The position numbers and the translations under genes were made by a program. DNA of 64,000 nt from Dechloromonas hortensis (GTDB lineage: Bacteria > Pseudomonadota > Gammaproteobacteria > Burkholderiales > Rhodocyclaceae). Below are positions 39,011 through 46,328 of the stretch, one piece after another. The notes below the pieces were generated by a model. That model made no database searches. It was not told the origin of the DNA and saw nothing but the letters and a program-made list of their open reading frames with translations. Numbering within the stretch: position 1 is the first letter of the stretch; every line of letters starts with the position of its first letter. Location of the stretch: the NCBI RefSeq assembly GCF_009469765.1, contig NZ_SSSQ01000001.1, forward strand, positions 248,001-312,000, read 5' to 3'.

Positions 39011-40356
39011 TGCTTCATTGCCCCCCTGAGTCATGGTCCAGCGGTCTGCTGAAGGCACTTGTGCTTTGCCTGCTAATGCTTGGTCAGCCTGCGCAGGCTG
39101 TCACCTTGGTGATTGCGACTGTTGATAACGGACAGATGCTGCAACTGCAGGAACTCAGCAGCGATTTCAAGAAGGCCCACCCGGATATCCGGATTCGCTG
39201 GCTAACGCTCAGTGAAAACGAGTTGCGTCGCTATGTCAGTGCCGACATTGACACCCAATCCGGGCAAATCGACGTCATCACCGTCGGCATGTACGAAGTT
39301 CCCATCTGGGCCCAGCGTGGATGGCTGCGGGAAATCAAGCCGGATTCCAACTACGGCGTGGATGATTTGCTGCCAAACATCCGCGAAGGGCTGTCGAGTG
39401 ACAAGAAACTTTATGCTGCCCCCCTTTACGGTGAAAGTTCAATTCTCATGTTCCGTCAGGATTTGATGGACAAAGCCGGACTCAAGATGCCAGCGAGGCC
39501 GAGTTGGGCTGACGTGGCGAAGCTCGCTGCAAAACTGAATGATCCTGCCAATGGCGTACACGGGATTTGTCTGCGTGGAAGCCCCGGTTGGGGCGAAAAC
39601 GTCACCTTGGTGACGACGATGGTAAATGCCTTTGGTGGGCAATGGTTTGACATGGGATGGCGGCCGCAACTTGACAGCGAGCCTTGGCGGAAGGCTGTTG
39701 AGTTTTACATCGACTTATTGCGTAAATATGGCCCAAAGAATGCCGCATTGATGGGGTACAACGAAAATCTCGCTTTGTTTCGGGCTGGGAAATGTGCAAT
39801 GTGGGTAGACGCGAGTGTGGCCGCAGGGTTTGTTTCCGATCCGCAGAACGGACCATGGGCAAAAACGGTAGGCTTTGCGCCATCCCCTTCTGCCATGACT
39901 GCCAAGGGCTCTCAATGGCTATGGTCATGGGCATTAGCTATACCGGGGACGATTGACGCCTCTCGGGAAGCGGCCGCTCAGCAGTTCATCAGTTGGGCGA
40001 CATCACGTGAATACGTGAAGCTGGTTGCATCCAAATACGGTTGGCGAATGGTGCCATCTGGAACGCGTAAATCTACCTACCTTGTACCGGAGTTTCGGAA
40101 AGCCGCTCCATGGGCAAGTTTGGAACTTGAATCTATCAACTCTGCAAATCCACGAGACGCCACATTGCTCCAAAGCCCTTATATGGGAGTGCAATTTGCC
40201 GTTATTCCGGAATTTCGTTTCATCGGAGATGTTCTGGGAAAGTTGATCGCAGAGGCTCTAACCGGTCAAATTAGCATTGACCAAGCACTCTCCAAGGGAC
40301 AATACACCGCAAAGCGCCAGATGGTTCTCGGCGGTTACTTGAAAGCAGCAGACTAA
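39007..40356 (+). CDS. Orphan extracellular solute-binding protein (family 1, sugar type)
   Basis: 449 residues with a Sec signal (cleavage near PAQA, about residue 31). The mature protein has the maltose/sugar-binding fold pattern: LQELSSDFKKAHPDIRIRW, IDVITVGMYEVPIWAQRGWL, YAAPLYGESSILMFRQDLMD, FRAGKCAMWVDASVAAG and AAAQQFISWATSREYVK. No ABC permease or ATPase gene is near. Its ATG overlaps the stop of the c-di-GMP receptor gene (ATGATG region 39007-39010), so the two are co-translated. It may capture a ligand and present it to the receptor. It shares the lower-GC composition of that gene. Confidence 0.88.
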   Translation: MMLHCPPESWSSGLLKALVLCLLMLGQPAQAVTLVIATVDNGQMLQLQELSSDFKKAHPDIRIRWLTLSENELRRYVSADIDTQSGQIDVITVGMYEVPIWAQRGWLREIKPDSNYGVDDLLPNIREGLSSDKKLYAAPLYGESSILMFRQDLMDKAGLKMPARPSWADVAKLAAKLNDPANGVHGICLRGSPGWGENVTLVTTMVNAFGGQWFDMGWRPQLDSEPWRKAVEFYIDLLRKYGPKNAALMGYNENLALFRAGKCAMWVDASVAAGFVSDPQNGPWAKTVGFAPSPSAMTAKGSQWLWSWALAIPGTIDASREAAAQQFISWATSREYVKLVASKYGWRMVPSGTRKSTYLVPEFRKAAPWASLELESINSANPRDATLLQSPYMGVQFAVIPEFRFIGDVLGKLIAEALTGQISIDQALSKGQYTAKRQMVLGGYLKAAD

Positions 40357-40649
40357 GATCAGGCTGAAAAACCTTCACTAACCCAATTACGACCATCGAT
40401 GTCCAACGCGAAGCACAACTGTACGTCGGATTGCCGCCTCATTCCCGACATAGACGAAGTGCGGGCCTAAGGTCGGCTTAGGGTGATCAACAGCCCACAG
40501 AAGCATTTCGGTAACCGGCTGGATGTTGGCCGAAGCTTCCAGTCACCTGCCTCGCTTCAACAACCAGTGGGACGCAAATCGCTGACATCAAGGATACGTA
40601 CGGTGCAGCCCGGCTTTCCTATGGCTTCCCAAGTTGAGCCGAAGCTCAA
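40357..40649. other. Gene-free spacer between convergent genes
   Basis: 293 bases between the binding-protein stop and the DUF3616 stop. All frames are short and interrupted, and I recognise no protein remnant, RNA or repeat except the small hairpin at its right end. The length is unusual for a convergent gap in this otherwise dense window. Confidence 0.4.
40634..40649 (-). terminator. Small UUCG-loop hairpin after DUF3616 gene
   Basis: On the minus strand TTGAGC-TTCG-GCTCAA forms a 6-bp stem with the very stable UUCG tetraloop, starting directly after the stop codon. No U-run follows, so it may stabilise the 3' end more than terminate. Confidence 0.4.
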
Positions 40650-41735
40650 TCATTGATGAAGAACATCGCCGAAAACGGTGTATTCGCCATCCTTGCGGTC
40701 GAGGCCGGGCGCGTCGTAAAGCACCAGCCAACTTGGCGTTTGCGAGGCGAGCTCGGTTGGCAATTGGCAAAGTGCCTCTGCACGATTGGTGCCGTGCCCG
40801 TGGGGCAGGGATAGCATTTCGTTCAGGGCGGCTTCGAAACGTACCGGTTCGTGGTTGGTGGCGAGCAGGGGCTTGGCGTTCGGCCATTTGAAGACGCGGA
40901 TATCACCATCCAGCACCATCGTCGGCCCGGCCAGGATGTAGAGGTCATCACCGGAAAAATGCAGATCCCGAATCCCGAGCCCTTCCAGTTGCAGGAAATG
41001 CTTGCGGATCAGGCTGCCGCTACCATCCAGTGGCGCCAGCCGCAGTTCTTCGCCCTTGGTTTCGAGCGCAATTTCGAGCAGCGCAGACCAACCGCGCAAG
41101 ACCGGGCCACGCAGCCCGAGCAGCAAGCGCTTGCCGTCCACCGCCAGCCCTTCGATATCGAAGCCATTATCTTTGCCGGGTATGGCCATGTACGGCCCGA
41201 AATGAGGGTCATCCGCCAAAGCCTCGGTAAGCAGGTTGGATTCGGCATCCCCTTTCAGCCGTCGTGCCAGGCGACCATCTTTGGTCTCTCGAACAAGGCA
41301 GGGCTTACCGGCGTCATCCATTTCAATTGGCAGGCAGGCCAACAGGCGGCGGTTGCCGTCGAGCGTGACCTTGGCCAGCCGCTTGGCGTTTTCGGCGTTG
41401 TCCCGATCACTTTTCGCATTCTTGCGCTTGAGCCCATGCGAGCCCACTACCCAAAGGTAGCCGTCAGCCACGGCCATGCCTTCGAGGTCGGCTTCCTCGT
41501 CCGCAGCGCCGGGCAAGTCCAGCAGTTCCGACAGCGGAAAGCTCAGCCCATCGCCGAAGCGCAGCAATTCGCTTCCTGCTGGATCAAGGCGGCACAGGCG
41601 GTCGATGCTGCAGGCCTCGTCGCCGGCGACCCACAAGCATTCACCGGAAAACGCAGCGCCGGAAAGATTGGTATGAACCAAAGCCTCCGGCGGAAAATCC
41701 AGACGAATGGCATTTTTAATAAGTTTTTTTGGCAT
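40650..41735 (-). CDS. DUF3616 domain protein
   Basis: 361 residues from ATG 41735, with AAGGAAAG upstream. No signal peptide or membrane segment. Repeated short motifs suggest a beta-propeller-like fold: FSGECLWVAGDEACSIDRLCRLD, LEGMAVADGYLWVVGSHGLKR, FDIEGLAVDGKRLLLGLRGPVL and IRDLHFSGDDLYILAGPTM (each read in part). This is the DUF3616 pattern, whose function is not established. It has its own promoter region with inverted repeats and is convergent with the solute-binding protein gene. Confidence 0.8.
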   Translation of the reverse strand: MPKKLIKNAIRLDFPPEALVHTNLSGAAFSGECLWVAGDEACSIDRLCRLDPAGSELLRFGDGLSFPLSELLDLPGAADEEADLEGMAVADGYLWVVGSHGLKRKNAKSDRDNAENAKRLAKVTLDGNRRLLACLPIEMDDAGKPCLVRETKDGRLARRLKGDAESNLLTEALADDPHFGPYMAIPGKDNGFDIEGLAVDGKRLLLGLRGPVLRGWSALLEIALETKGEELRLAPLDGSGSLIRKHFLQLEGLGIRDLHFSGDDLYILAGPTMVLDGDIRVFKWPNAKPLLATNHEPVRFEAALNEMLSLPHGHGTNRAEALCQLPTELASQTPSWLVLYDAPGLDRKDGEYTVFGDVLHQ

Positions 41736-42037
41736 GCTATTTGTCTTTCCTTAAGGGGCTTCCCGCTCGGGAACAAAAGCCAATTGGCAAGTATTCGACT
41801 CAACTTGGCGTTTAAGTTCCCCCGGTTGCACGACTACTGTTTGAATTGGCAAACAGGAAAAAAACAGCGGGTTTGTGATTTCAAGTAGCCAATCGTCGGC
41901 TCGGCCTGTTCACACAAATAGCCCGCCCAGCCGCCCCCGGAACTCGCCCCGCGCCTGCTGTCTAAGTCGTTGTACCCGACCATCGCCGTAGTTCCGGCGT
42001 GGATCTCAGCGTTTCCGGCGGGTCAAGGAGGTTGATC
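41736..42037. other. Divergent promoter region with several inverted repeats
   Basis: 302 bases between divergent DUF3616 and Yip1-family genes. It contains the palindrome TTCCCG-CT-CGGGAA (about 41760-41773), the palindrome GCCAATTGGC (41779-41788) and the repeat CTGTTTG-N6-CAAACAG (41837-41856). AAGGAGG (42025-42031) is the ribosome-binding site of the plus-strand gene. No small gene is recognised. Confidence 0.45.
41837..41856. promoter_or_regulatory. Inverted repeat, possible operator
   Basis: CTGTTTG (41837-41843), AATTGG, CAAACAG (41850-41856) is a perfect 7-bp inverted repeat about 100 bases upstream of the DUF3616 start. The core AATTGG recurs in the palindrome at 41779-41788, so one regulator could bind both. 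No cognate regulator gene is adjacent. Confidence 0.35.
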
Positions 42038-42646
42038 ATGTTGATGTCTCAAATTCCCGGCATGCTCGTTTCCGAAAAAACGGGCTGGGAAGATATTGAT
42101 CGCTCGCATTTCTCGGCGCGCTGGTTCTTGAAGAGCCTGGTGATGCCGATGGCGCTGTTGCCACCGGTGCTCTATGCCTTCGCTGAACTGGTTCACCCGG
42201 GCGTCGTCTTCCCGCTTTCGGTCCCGGCCCTGACGCCGATGCAGCTCGTCGTGTCGGGCGTCGTTTTCTATGGCGCGCAGATTCTGATGGTCGGCTACAT
42301 GGCCATGCTCCTGCAGCGCATTTCGATGAGCCGCGACCACGATCCCGGCTACGACAGCGCCTACGCGCTGGCCGCCATTGCGCCGGCTCCGCTGTGGCTG
42401 GCTTCACTGTCGTTGCTGGTGCCGAGCTTGGGCTTCGTCCTGGCAGTCGGCGCGGCGGCGTGGGTTGCCTCGATCATGCTGATCCGGCACGGCGTTGGCC
42501 CGCTGTTCCACATCGAAGACAAAACGAAGGCGCACTACATCGCCAACATGGCGATCGGCGCCGGCATCCTGGCCTGGATCGCCTTGCTGGTGGTCAGCGC
42601 CATGGCGCTCAGCATGATGCTGGGGGTCTGGTCGACGATGATGTAG
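42038..42646 (+). CDS. Yip1-family inner membrane protein
   Basis: 202 residues from ATG 42038, preceded by AAGGAGG. About five hydrophobic segments: SLVMPMALLPPVLYAFAEL, LVVSGVVFYGAQILMVGYMA, APLWLASLSLLVPSLGFVLA and two near the C-terminus (AIGAGILAWIALLVVSAMAL). The start MLMSQIPGMLVSEKTGWEDI with a conserved Trp resembles the bacterial Yip1/DUF1282 family. Function is unknown; membrane stress roles have been suggested for relatives. Monocistronic, convergent with the DedA-rhodanese gene. Confidence 0.75.
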   Translation: MLMSQIPGMLVSEKTGWEDIDRSHFSARWFLKSLVMPMALLPPVLYAFAELVHPGVVFPLSVPALTPMQLVVSGVVFYGAQILMVGYMAMLLQRISMSRDHDPGYDSAYALAAIAPAPLWLASLSLLVPSLGFVLAVGAAAWVASIMLIRHGVGPLFHIEDKTKAHYIANMAIGAGILAWIALLVVSAMALSMMLGVWSTMM

Positions 42647-42676
42647 GTGGAGCGGCCCACTACTGAGCAAAAATGC

Positions 42677-43603
42677 TCAGGAATCGAGGTCGACCGCAGC
42701 CATCCAGGCTTCGTAGCCGCCTTTCAGCGGGCGGACCGAGAGATAGCCTTCCTTGAGCAGGCGGCGTGCCGCCTGTACGGCGCCGGCGTCTTCCGGACAG
42801 GCGCAGAGGGTGACGATGGGCCGGTTGCGCGGCCAGTCGCCGACCGCATCGAGCAAGCGATCGTGTTCGGCGACGGTGGCACCGACGATCGGCCCGGTTT
42901 CGGCCACCATGCTGTGGCCGCGCAGATCGAGGACGAGCGGCGGTTGCTCGCCGGCCATCGCGGCCAGCAGTTCATCCGGCGTGATGTGCGGCACGGCCGA
43001 GAACTGCCGGAAGCGGTATTTCTGCCACAGTTTCCAGCCCAGCCAGACAACGAGCAGGCCGCCGACCACGCTCAGCGCATTGCCGGCGTGGCGGTCGAGT
43101 AGGGCAATGGCGCGCTGCACTTCCTGGCGCAGCACCCAGCCAGCGCCCAGCGCCAGCCCGGCCCACAAGGCGGCACCGGCTGCGGCGGCGAGCAGGAAGC
43201 CGGGCAACGCCATCCGCAAGGAGCCGGCAATCGGCGGCGCCACCGTCGAGAAGCCGGGAATGAACTTGGCGATGACCAGCGAGCCGAGGCCCCAGCGGAC
43301 AAAGCGGGATTCGGTCTGGCTGACGCAGGAGCCGGGGTTGATCGACAGCTTGCAGAGGCCGGACAGGACGCGATAGCCATAGGCCCGCCCGGCCAGGTAC
43401 CAGATCCAGTCGGCAATGACCGAGGCGACGATGGCCGCCGCCAGGACCTTGCCCCATTGCCCGGAACTGACGGCCAGGCTGCCGGCCAGCAGCAGGGTCG
43501 GCACGGCCGGCACGGGGAGACCGATCTGCTGCAGCAGCACGTTGAGAAAGACGACCCAGACGGCATCGCGCTGCAGGGATTCGCTGAGCTGGGAGATGTC
43601 CAT
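42677..43603 (-). CDS. DedA-family membrane protein fused to a rhodanese domain
   Basis: 308 residues. The N-terminal part (1-195) is a DedA/VTT protein: QQIGLPVPAVPTLLLAGSLA, DWIWYLAGRAYGYR and KFIPGFSTVAPPIAGS, where the usual Arg of the RFIPG motif is Lys, with four or five membrane helices. After helix 176-196 a cytoplasmic rhodanese domain follows (204-305), with LVLDLRGH, the active-site loop TLCACPEDAG (Cys267 or Cys269) and GGYEAWMAA. DedA proteins act in lipid-carrier or ion transport; the rhodanese adds sulfur transfer or sensing. Probably downstream of pirin, with a hairpin between. Confidence 0.88.
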   Translation of the reverse strand: MDISQLSESLQRDAVWVVFLNVLLQQIGLPVPAVPTLLLAGSLAVSSGQWGKVLAAAIVASVIADWIWYLAGRAYGYRVLSGLCKLSINPGSCVSQTESRFVRWGLGSLVIAKFIPGFSTVAPPIAGSLRMALPGFLLAAAAGAALWAGLALGAGWVLRQEVQRAIALLDRHAGNALSVVGGLLVVWLGWKLWQKYRFRQFSAVPHITPDELLAAMAGEQPPLVLDLRGHSMVAETGPIVGATVAEHDRLLDAVGDWPRNRPIVTLCACPEDAGAVQAARRLLKEGYLSVRPLKGGYEAWMAAVDLDS

Positions 43604-43641
43604 CGGGAGCGCCTTTCGCGGCTGTTAAGGGTTGCGGCTTT

Positions 43642-43661
43642 ACGGGGGAATAATCCCCCGT
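43642..43661. terminator. Strong hairpin between pirin and DedA-rhodanese genes
   Basis: ACGGGGGA (43642-43649), ATAA, TCCCCCGT (43654-43661): perfect 8-bp stem without a following U-run on the minus strand. It may separate azoR-pirin expression from the DedA-rhodanese gene or protect the upstream mRNA end. Confidence 0.55.
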
Positions 43662-43686
43662 TACGACCGTCCACCGCAAGCTTGGT

Positions 43687-44553
43687 TCACAAGGAACGCA
43701 CTGCCGCCGCCTCGAACTTGCCGGCTTGGTAGTCGCGCATCGCTTCGTGCAACTGCGCACCGGTATTCATCACGAACGGTCCGACCTGGGCGATCGGCTC
43801 GTTCAGCGGTTGCCCGGCGATGATCAGCAGGCGGCTATCCTCAGTCGCTTCGACGCAGAGTTCCGGCGCGCCGTTGTTGGTGAGAATGGCCATGTGACGA
43901 TCCGGCACCGCCACCCCGCCGATGCTGACGCTGCCCCGGTAGGTGTAGGTGAAGGCGTTGTGCCCGGCGGCAATCGGCTGCACGAAGCGACTGCCGGCAG
44001 GCAGGTGCACGTCGAGATAGAGCGGCTCGGTATCCGGACGCTGGACGGCGCCTTCCACCCCGTGACTGGCCCCGGCAATGACCCGAACGCGCACGTCGTC
44101 CGGGCTGACATATTCCGGAATGGCGGCCGGCGGAATGTCGCGATAGCTCGGCGCGATCATCTTGTTCTTGGCCGGCAGGTTGAGCCAGAGCTGGAAACCT
44201 TCCATCAGCCCCTCTTCCTGCTCGGGCAGTTCGGAATGGATCAGGCCGCTGCCAGTCGTCATCCACTGGGCGCCGCCCGGGCCGAGCAGGCCTTCGTTGC
44301 CGACGCTGTCGTGATGGCGCATGCGGCCGGCGATCATGTAGGTGACCGTCTCGAAGCCGCGGTGCGGGTGATCGGGGAAACCGCCGATGTAGTCGTCCGG
44401 ATTCTCGTTGCGGAAAGCGTCGAGCATCAGGAAGGGGTCGAGGCGGCGTTGCAGGTTCTGGGTCAGCACGCGGGTCAGGCGCACGCCGGCGCCATCGGAA
44501 GTCGGCATGCCCTGGACGAGGCGTTCGACGGTGCGGAAAGTTTGTGTCGTCAT
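43687..44553 (-). CDS. Pirin family protein
   Basis: 288 residues of the bicupin pirin family. The N-terminal cupin carries the metal site of the family: FPDHPHRGFETVTYMIAGRMRHHDS with His residues, and later SGLIHSELPEQEEG. The C-terminal cupin is less conserved (AYTYRGSV-like). Some pirins are quercetin dioxygenases, others bind regulators; the role here is open. It lies 69 bases after azoR on the same strand, a frequent pairing under a LysR regulator. Confidence 0.92.
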   Translation of the reverse strand: MTTQTFRTVERLVQGMPTSDGAGVRLTRVLTQNLQRRLDPFLMLDAFRNENPDDYIGGFPDHPHRGFETVTYMIAGRMRHHDSVGNEGLLGPGGAQWMTTGSGLIHSELPEQEEGLMEGFQLWLNLPAKNKMIAPSYRDIPPAAIPEYVSPDDVRVRVIAGASHGVEGAVQRPDTEPLYLDVHLPAGSRFVQPIAAGHNAFTYTYRGSVSIGGVAVPDRHMAILTNNGAPELCVEATEDSRLLIIAGQPLNEPIAQVGPFVMNTGAQLHEAMRDYQAGKFEAAAVRSL

Positions 44554-44622
44554 GATGCGGCTCCTGATCGGTATTGCGGAAAGGTGGCGCCGGCTGCGGC
44601 AGCCGGCACCCCTGATGACTGT

Positions 44623-45222
44623 TTAGGCAAACAAGGCGCCGAGATGTGCCTCGGCTTCGGCAAAGGCCTTGCTCGCCGCATCGGCGCCCATCGCCAGGCC
44701 TTCGGCGTAGATGAACTCGACGTCGGTCAGGCCGAGGAAGGCGAGCACGCTCTTCAGGTAAGGCACCTGTGAATCGGCCGGGGTGTCGCGGTAGAGGCCG
44801 CCGCGGGCCAGCGCGACGTAAACCTTCTTGCCCTTGAGCAGGCCTTCCGGACCGTTGGCGGTATAGCGGAAGGTGACGCCGGCCCGGGCAATGGCGTCGA
44901 TCCAGGTCTTCAACTGAACCGGCACGCCGAAGTTGTACATCGGCACGCCGAGCACGATGGCATCGACCGCCTGGACCTGGGCGATCAGCGCGTCGTCGAG
45001 GGCGACCCGGGCGGCCTGCTCCGGCGTCCGCTGGTCGACCGGCGTGAACAAGGCGCCCAGTGCCGGTTCGTCGAGCACAGGGTGCGGATGGCTGGCCAGA
45101 TCGCGCAGCTCGACGCTGGCGTGCGGATTTTGGGCGAGCAGGCGGGCCGTCACGGCATCGGCCAGGCGGGTCGAGTTGGCACCGGCAGAGCGGGCGCTGG
45201 CGTTGATTTGCAGGATTTTCAT
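44623..45222 (-). CDS. azoR: FMN-dependent NADH-azoreductase
   Basis: Flavodoxin-fold enzyme that reduces quinones and azo compounds by two-electron transfer from NADH. It has 199 residues: [22 protein letters not shown] (FMN phosphate site), [20 protein letters not shown] with the family's central motif, [19 protein letters not shown] and [11 protein letters not shown]. The gene is divergent from a LysR gene across 139 bases holding a perfect palindrome, so induction by quinone or electrophile stress is likely. Confidence 0.93.
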   Translation of the reverse strand: MKILQINASARSAGANSTRLADAVTARLLAQNPHASVELRDLASHPHPVLDEPALGALFTPVDQRTPEQAARVALDDALIAQVQAVDAIVLGVPMYNFGVPVQLKTWIDAIARAGVTFRYTANGPEGLLKGKKVYVALARGGLYRDTPADSQVPYLKSVLAFLGLTDVEFIYAEGLAMGADAASKAFAEAEAHLGALFA

Positions 45223-45331
45223 GATCGTGTTCTCCAGTTCGGGGTGGGGTTCGAGGTCAGTGTTGCCGAGACCATGGAGTGAATTCTATTGGTCGCAGCG
45301 GTGGTCCGGAAGCCGTTGAAATGGGTATCAT

Positions 45332-45349
45332 TGTTCCAAATATGGAACA
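45332..45349. promoter_or_regulatory. Palindromic LysR-type operator in azoR-lysR intergenic region
   Basis: TGTTCCA (45332-45338), AATA, TGGAACA (45343-45349) is a perfect 7-bp inverted repeat and contains the LysR T-N11-A spacing (45335 to 45347). It ends 12 bases before the lysR start, so binding should also repress the regulator's own gene. Confidence 0.75.
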
Positions 45350-45361
45350 TTAAGGATGAGC

Positions 45362-46264
45362 ATGAGCCTCGATGCCAACGATCTGATCCTCTTCGCCCAC
45401 ATCATCGAGACGGGCAGCTTCGCCCGCGCCGCCGAGCGGACCGGTCTGCCGAAATCGACGCTGTCGCGGCGCATCACGCAACTCGAAACAAAGCTCGGCG
45501 AACGCCTGCTGACGCGCAGCACGCGACGGCTGACGATTACCGAATTCGGCGAACGGATCCTCGACCATGCCAAGCGCCTGCTTGAGGAAACCGAAGCCGC
45601 CTCGGCCATGGCCCAGCACCGCCAGGGCATGCCGCGCGGCGTGCTGCGCGTGTCGCTGCTGCCGGATTTCGCCGAACTCGACCTGACGCCGCTGCTGCTC
45701 GAATACGCCAGCAGCTATCCGGAAGTGCGCCTCGAACTCGATCTGTCGCCGCGCCGGGTCGATCTGATCGCCGAACGGTTCGACCTCGCCATCCGCGCCG
45801 CCAGCCGCCTGCCCGACGACAGCACGCTGGTCGCCCGCAAACTCTGCGAACTGCAAAACGGCCTCTACGCCAGCCCGGCCTACCTGCAGCGCTATGGCGA
45901 ACCCGGCACGCCGGCCGAACTGCCCCGGCACGCCGGCCTCGGCATGATCGGCGGCACCGGCGACGCCCTGCCCTGGCGCCTGAGCCGCGGCGCCGAGCTC
46001 TGGGAAGGCACCCCGCACGGCCCGCTGGCCGCCAATTCGCCCAGCCTGCAGCGCGACCTGGCAACGCACGGCATGGGCATCGTCGGCCTGGCCGACCGTT
46101 TTGCCACCCCCTGGGTCGAGCGCGGCCTGCTCAAGCGCATCCTGCCCGACTGGCAACTGCCCGGTGTCACCATCTGGTCGGTAATGCCGGGCCGCCGGCT
46201 GGTGCCGGCCCGGACCACGGCTTTCATCGAAATGCTGCGGTCGACCCTCGCCAGAGGGCAATAA
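45362..46264 (+). CDS. LysR-type regulator divergent from azoR-pirin
   Basis: 300 residues from ATG 45362, which is spaced five bases from AAGGA; ATG 45356 would add two residues. The N-terminal winged helix is FAHIIETGSFARAAERTGLPKSTLSRRITQLE, given here as the recognised class pattern (read in two parts). It is followed by RGVLRVSLLPDFAELDL and a LysR effector domain with VDLIAERFDLAIRAA. It is closest in type to the CrgA/small-aromatic subgroup. It probably represses or activates azoR-pirin in response to a quinone-like inducer. Confidence 0.92.
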   Translation: MSLDANDLILFAHIIETGSFARAAERTGLPKSTLSRRITQLETKLGERLLTRSTRRLTITEFGERILDHAKRLLEETEAASAMAQHRQGMPRGVLRVSLLPDFAELDLTPLLLEYASSYPEVRLELDLSPRRVDLIAERFDLAIRAASRLPDDSTLVARKLCELQNGLYASPAYLQRYGEPGTPAELPRHAGLGMIGGTGDALPWRLSRGAELWEGTPHGPLAANSPSLQRDLATHGMGIVGLADRFATPWVERGLLKRILPDWQLPGVTIWSVMPGRRLVPARTTAFIEMLRSTLARGQ

Positions 46265-46276
46265 TCCGGCGAAAAA

Positions 46277-46305
46277 AAAGCGGAACCGGCAATCGGTTCC
46301 GCTTT
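46277..46305. terminator. Bidirectional terminator (lysR / yheS)
   Basis: AAAGCGGAACCG (46277-46288), a 5-base loop, CGGTTCCGCTTT (46294-46305): a 12-bp perfect stem with A-run before and T-rich sequence after, between convergent stops. The stem resembles that at 26438-26469. Confidence 0.85.
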
Positions 46306-46328
46306 GGTTTGGCCACCGGCCCCGTCGC

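Noticed and set aside
40357..40649. Possible decayed gene between the binding protein and DUF3616
   Set aside because: No frame gives a recognisable protein fragment, so a pseudogene call is not supported.
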